Shown here piece by piece: positions 5,434 through 7,067 of a DNA stretch of 7,067 bases. How positions within the stretch are numbered: the first letter of the stretch is position 1; every line of letters starts with the position of its first letter. Under the pieces are notes generated by a model. That model searched no databases. It was not told the DNA's origin and worked only from the letters and a program-made list of their open reading frames with translations. A program made the position numbers and the translations under genes. The DNA is from JANNOG01 sp964516515 (lineage in GTDB: Bacteria > Actinomycetota > Actinomycetes > Actinomycetales > JBBAYJ01). Where the stretch lies: NCBI GenBank assembly GCA_964516515.1, contig CAZEYA010000192.1:1-7067 (forward strand), read 5' to 3'.

Positions 5434-5880
5434 CCGGGTCCGGCAGAGGCTGGCGGTACGGGTCGTGGTCCAGGTCCTCCGGGGGTACGGCCTGGCCGGA
5501 ACCGACCCGCTGGGGTCAGCTTGCCGATGATCACGTTCTCCTTCAGACCCAGCAACGGGTCGGACTTGGCGTTGATCGCCGCATCCGTCAACACCCGCGC
5601 GGTCTCCTGGAACGACGCCGCCGACAACCACGACTCCGTCGCCAACGACGCCTTCGTGATACCCATCAACTCCGCCCGACCCGACGCCGGCCGGCCACCC
5701 TCAGCCACCACCCGACGGTTCTCCGCCTCGAACCGCGACCGCTCCACCAACTCACCCGGCAACAACTCCGCATCCGAGGAATCGATGACCGTGACCCGCT
5801 TCAACATCTACCGGACGATGACCTCGATGTGCTTGTCATGGATCGTCACACCCTGGCTGCGGTACACCCGCTGCACCTCA
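5411..5880 (-). pseudogene. rpoC: decayed 3' fragment of rpoC (RNA polymerase beta' subunit)
   Basis: Read on the minus strand, the fragment begins at EVQRVYRSQGVTIHDKHIEV and continues through IVR to a TAG at 5810-5808, exactly where rpoC has Gln (VIVRQM). It then runs through MLKRVTVIDSS, ELLPGELVERSRFE, LMGITKASLATESWLSAASF, QETARVLTDAA and GLKENVIIGKLTPAG (to about 5505). These are hallmark motifs of the C-terminal part of beta'. At that point the frame shifts: GSGQAVPPEDLDHDPYR follows in another frame and ends at TGA 5413-5411. This resembles the acidic C-terminal tail of actinobacterial RpoC. The roughly 35-40 residues normally between the two parts (the YRNIxVEPTEEARAAAY region) are missing. 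Upstream of 5880 there is no further rpoC sequence. The remnant cannot make a functional subunit; the real rpoC must be elsewhere. Confidence 0.88.
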
Positions 5881-6135
5881 TTCCCGCTTTCCCTCCCCGC
5901 CAGCCGGCGACCGTGCCTCGTTCTCTTCCCCAGCGACCCAGGGCGCCAGGCATAGTGCGGCATAGAGCATTCCTATAATGCCGGCCCACAACCGGACGTC
6001 CGCGAGTCTCGAGCCCGGTACAAGGATCTCGACGAGCGCCCCCGCGTACAGGGCAACAACGACTAGGGTAACGATGAGGCGTGGCACTGTGCGGGAGACT
6101 GCTCGACCAACCAGTTGCATTCTGCGACCAGTCAT
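5878..6135 (-). CDS. small two-helix membrane protein
   Basis: The 85-residue protein has a basic N-terminus (MTGRRMQLVGRAVSR). Two hydrophobic segments follow at about 19-40 (LIVTLVVVALYAGALVEILV) and 48-68 (LWAGIIGMLYAALCLAPWVA), joined by a short SRLADVR loop. A charged C-terminal tail (EENEARSP, then EGKRE) follows. The charge pattern suggests both ends in the cytoplasm. ATG 6135 has GGAGGG seven bases upstream; the frame stays open above it, but without coding character. The stop TGA lies exactly at the joint with the rpoC remnant, so the original C-terminus may have been different. It follows the secreted-protein gene by about 80 bases in the same direction and may be co-transcribed. 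No family is recognised. An immunity or partner role for the secreted protein is inference. Confidence 0.75.
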   Translation of the reverse strand: MTGRRMQLVGRAVSRTVPRLIVTLVVVALYAGALVEILVPGSRLADVRLWAGIIGMLYAALCLAPWVAGEENEARSPAGGEGKRE

Positions 6136-6214
6136 TGTTGCGCCCTCCACCGAGCTAAGGTATTTCCTGACTGGCTTGAGCTGACACCGATTCCACCAAG
6201 AGACTCGTTGGCCA

Positions 6215-7067
6215 TTAGTTGCACCTGCTGCCCGTATACGTTCTTGGCACCAGAACACTAGAAGGCCAGTAGAGATCGAGGCGAAGGCAACGTAGCGGCC
6301 TTGAGTTCACGCCGTTCTGAGCTGTAGGCGTGATCGCGCCGGCTTGCGCGGCGCAGAGGCCGCCCACGATCCCAGCCCCAACCGGCCCGCCAAGCGCAGC
6401 GCCGATTACGGTGCATGCACCAATGAAGATTCCAGCATTCCCAGGATTTGCTGCTGTTTTGGATTCAGCCTTGTTGAAGTATACCTTGAAGGGGTAGCAG
6501 AAACTTGTGCAGTATGTCGGATCGGCCGTGATCGGGTACACGGATTGGGAGCTGGGCGAGACTACTTGCCGAAGGAGGTTGCCCTGCAGCTCGTATCGCG
6601 TCTTGACAGGTTTTCCCTCTGCATCCACCGCCCACGGCTTCGCCAGAACGGCAACCTCAGCCGTGACCTGACCGTCCCCCAGCGGGGCTGACGCCACTAT
6701 AGATATCCCACCACCAGGATTAAGGACTGCATCAGTACCAACAGGCAGAGTCAAGGCATACTCCTGCGTCCCCCCGTCACCGGGGCCTTCCAATACCGCC
6801 ATAATTCTTAAGCCCTCTGACGATGTGTCGAGAACATAGTCTGGAGCGCCGCTGTCTCCTTGATAGACAAGGTCGCCGTCCACTACTGTTGCGTCCGCAG
6901 GTTGAGGTCCGTCAACTAGGGTTATTCCGAAATCCACCACTTGACCATCCATGGACAGTTCGACCGCGGGGTCAGCAGGCATGACAGCAGTGAACGCCGT
7001 AGAGGACGCCCTAAAAGAGTCATCCGCCGCACTATTGATTTCAATGTCCTCCCCGAAGCTGTCGATG
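6215..7067 (-). CDS. secreted cysteine- and glycine-rich protein, 5' end outside window
   Basis: The frame is open to the window edge, giving 283 visible residues; the signal peptide, if any, lies outside. The first part is beta-rich (VVDFGITLVDG, DYVLDTSSEGLRIMAVLEG, EYALTLPVGTDAVLNPGGG). AKPWAVDAEGKPVKTRYELQ and YPITADPTYCTSFCYPFKVY follow; the 'PWAxDAxGxxVxTxYE' and 'YPxxADP' blocks recur, from memory, in many uncharacterised exported actinobacterial proteins. A glycine-zipper segment (AGIFIGACTVIGAALGGPVG, AGIVGGLCAAQAGAI) comes next, then a Cys-containing end (RPLRCLRLDLYW, TGSRCN). Six cysteines lie in the last part, suggesting disulfides outside the cell. ATG 6982 is an internal Met, not the likely start. 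Codons ending in A/T (AAT, ATT, TTT, AGG) are commoner than in the left genes. Function unknown; a small membrane protein gene follows. Confidence 0.7.
   Translation of the reverse strand, partial: IDSFGEDIEINSAADDSFRASSTAFTAVMPADPAVELSMDGQVVDFGITLVDGPQPADATVVDGDLVYQGDSGAPDYVLDTSSEGLRIMAVLEGPGDGGTQEYALTLPVGTDAVLNPGGGISIVASAPLGDGQVTAEVAVLAKPWAVDAEGKPVKTRYELQGNLLRQVVSPSSQSVYPITADPTYCTSFCYPFKVYFNKAESKTAANPGNAGIFIGACTVIGAALGGPVGAGIVGGLCAAQAGAITPTAQNGVNSRPLRCLRLDLYWPSSVLVPRTYTGSRCN

Noticed and set aside
5101..5631. A 176-residue form of the AbrB-type antitoxin starting far upstream
   Set aside because: The extra part is the rpoC remnant read in a wrong frame; the fold begins after ATG 5367 and a -10 box sits just before it.
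4366..5810. Recoding of TAG as a sense codon, since both the vapB frame and the rpoC frame contain an in-frame TAG
   Set aside because: The replaced residues differ (Lys and Gln), the rpoC copy is decayed anyway, and sodX appears to end at a TAG, so independent mutations are simpler.
1..7067. CRISPR arrays, tRNA or rRNA genes, insertion-sequence ends, integrase genes
   Set aside because: No spaced repeats, no tRNA-like cloverleaf, no transposase motifs and no terminal inverted repeats were seen on either strand.

Overview
The window is high-GC DNA (third codon positions mostly G or C) of actinobacterial character. The clearest lineage markers are a nickel superoxide dismutase with its maturation protease, GTG starts, TGA stops and short gene overlaps. 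The genus cannot be fixed from the sequence. A run of exactly 100 N (4067-4166) shows that this is a draft scaffold, and the true distance across that gap is unknown.

Left part (1-2423): two tightly coupled plus-strand genes. The first is an SGNH/GDSL-fold protein that has lost the catalytic serine. The second is a medium-chain NAD(P)H:quinone-oxidoreductase-like enzyme. They are followed by a divergent nickel superoxide dismutase pair, sodX (maturation protease, minus) and sodN (enzyme with a cleavable leader, plus). This looks like ordinary chromosome.

Middle (2478-5367): everything recognised on the minus strand here forms a run of toxin-antitoxin-like genes. One chain has 1-nt and 4-nt overlaps: an AbiEii-like nucleotidyltransferase, an 86-aa partner, and a VOC/glyoxalase-fold protein. 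A Phd-VapC pair follows, whose toxin runs into the N gap and whose antitoxin carries an in-frame amber codon. A complete AbrB-type VapBC pair comes next. On the plus strand, a possible truncated-haemoglobin N-terminus enters the gap from the left.

Right part (5403-7067): a decayed fragment of the 3' end of rpoC (RNA polymerase beta' subunit) lies directly upstream of vapB2. It has an amber codon, an apparent internal deletion and a frame change, and ends in a perfect 13-bp hairpin. It abuts a small two-helix membrane protein gene. Upstream of that is a secreted, cysteine- and glycine-rich protein gene cut by the window edge. These last two genes use more A/T-ending codons than the left part, which suggests acquired DNA.

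Overall the sequence reads as a conserved block (quinone reductase, sodX, sodN) next to an accessory patch of toxin-antitoxin modules, gene debris and a possible secreted effector with a small membrane partner. The most interesting points are the rpoC remnant, the nucleotidyltransferase/86-aa/VOC chain, and the secreted protein with its membrane neighbour.
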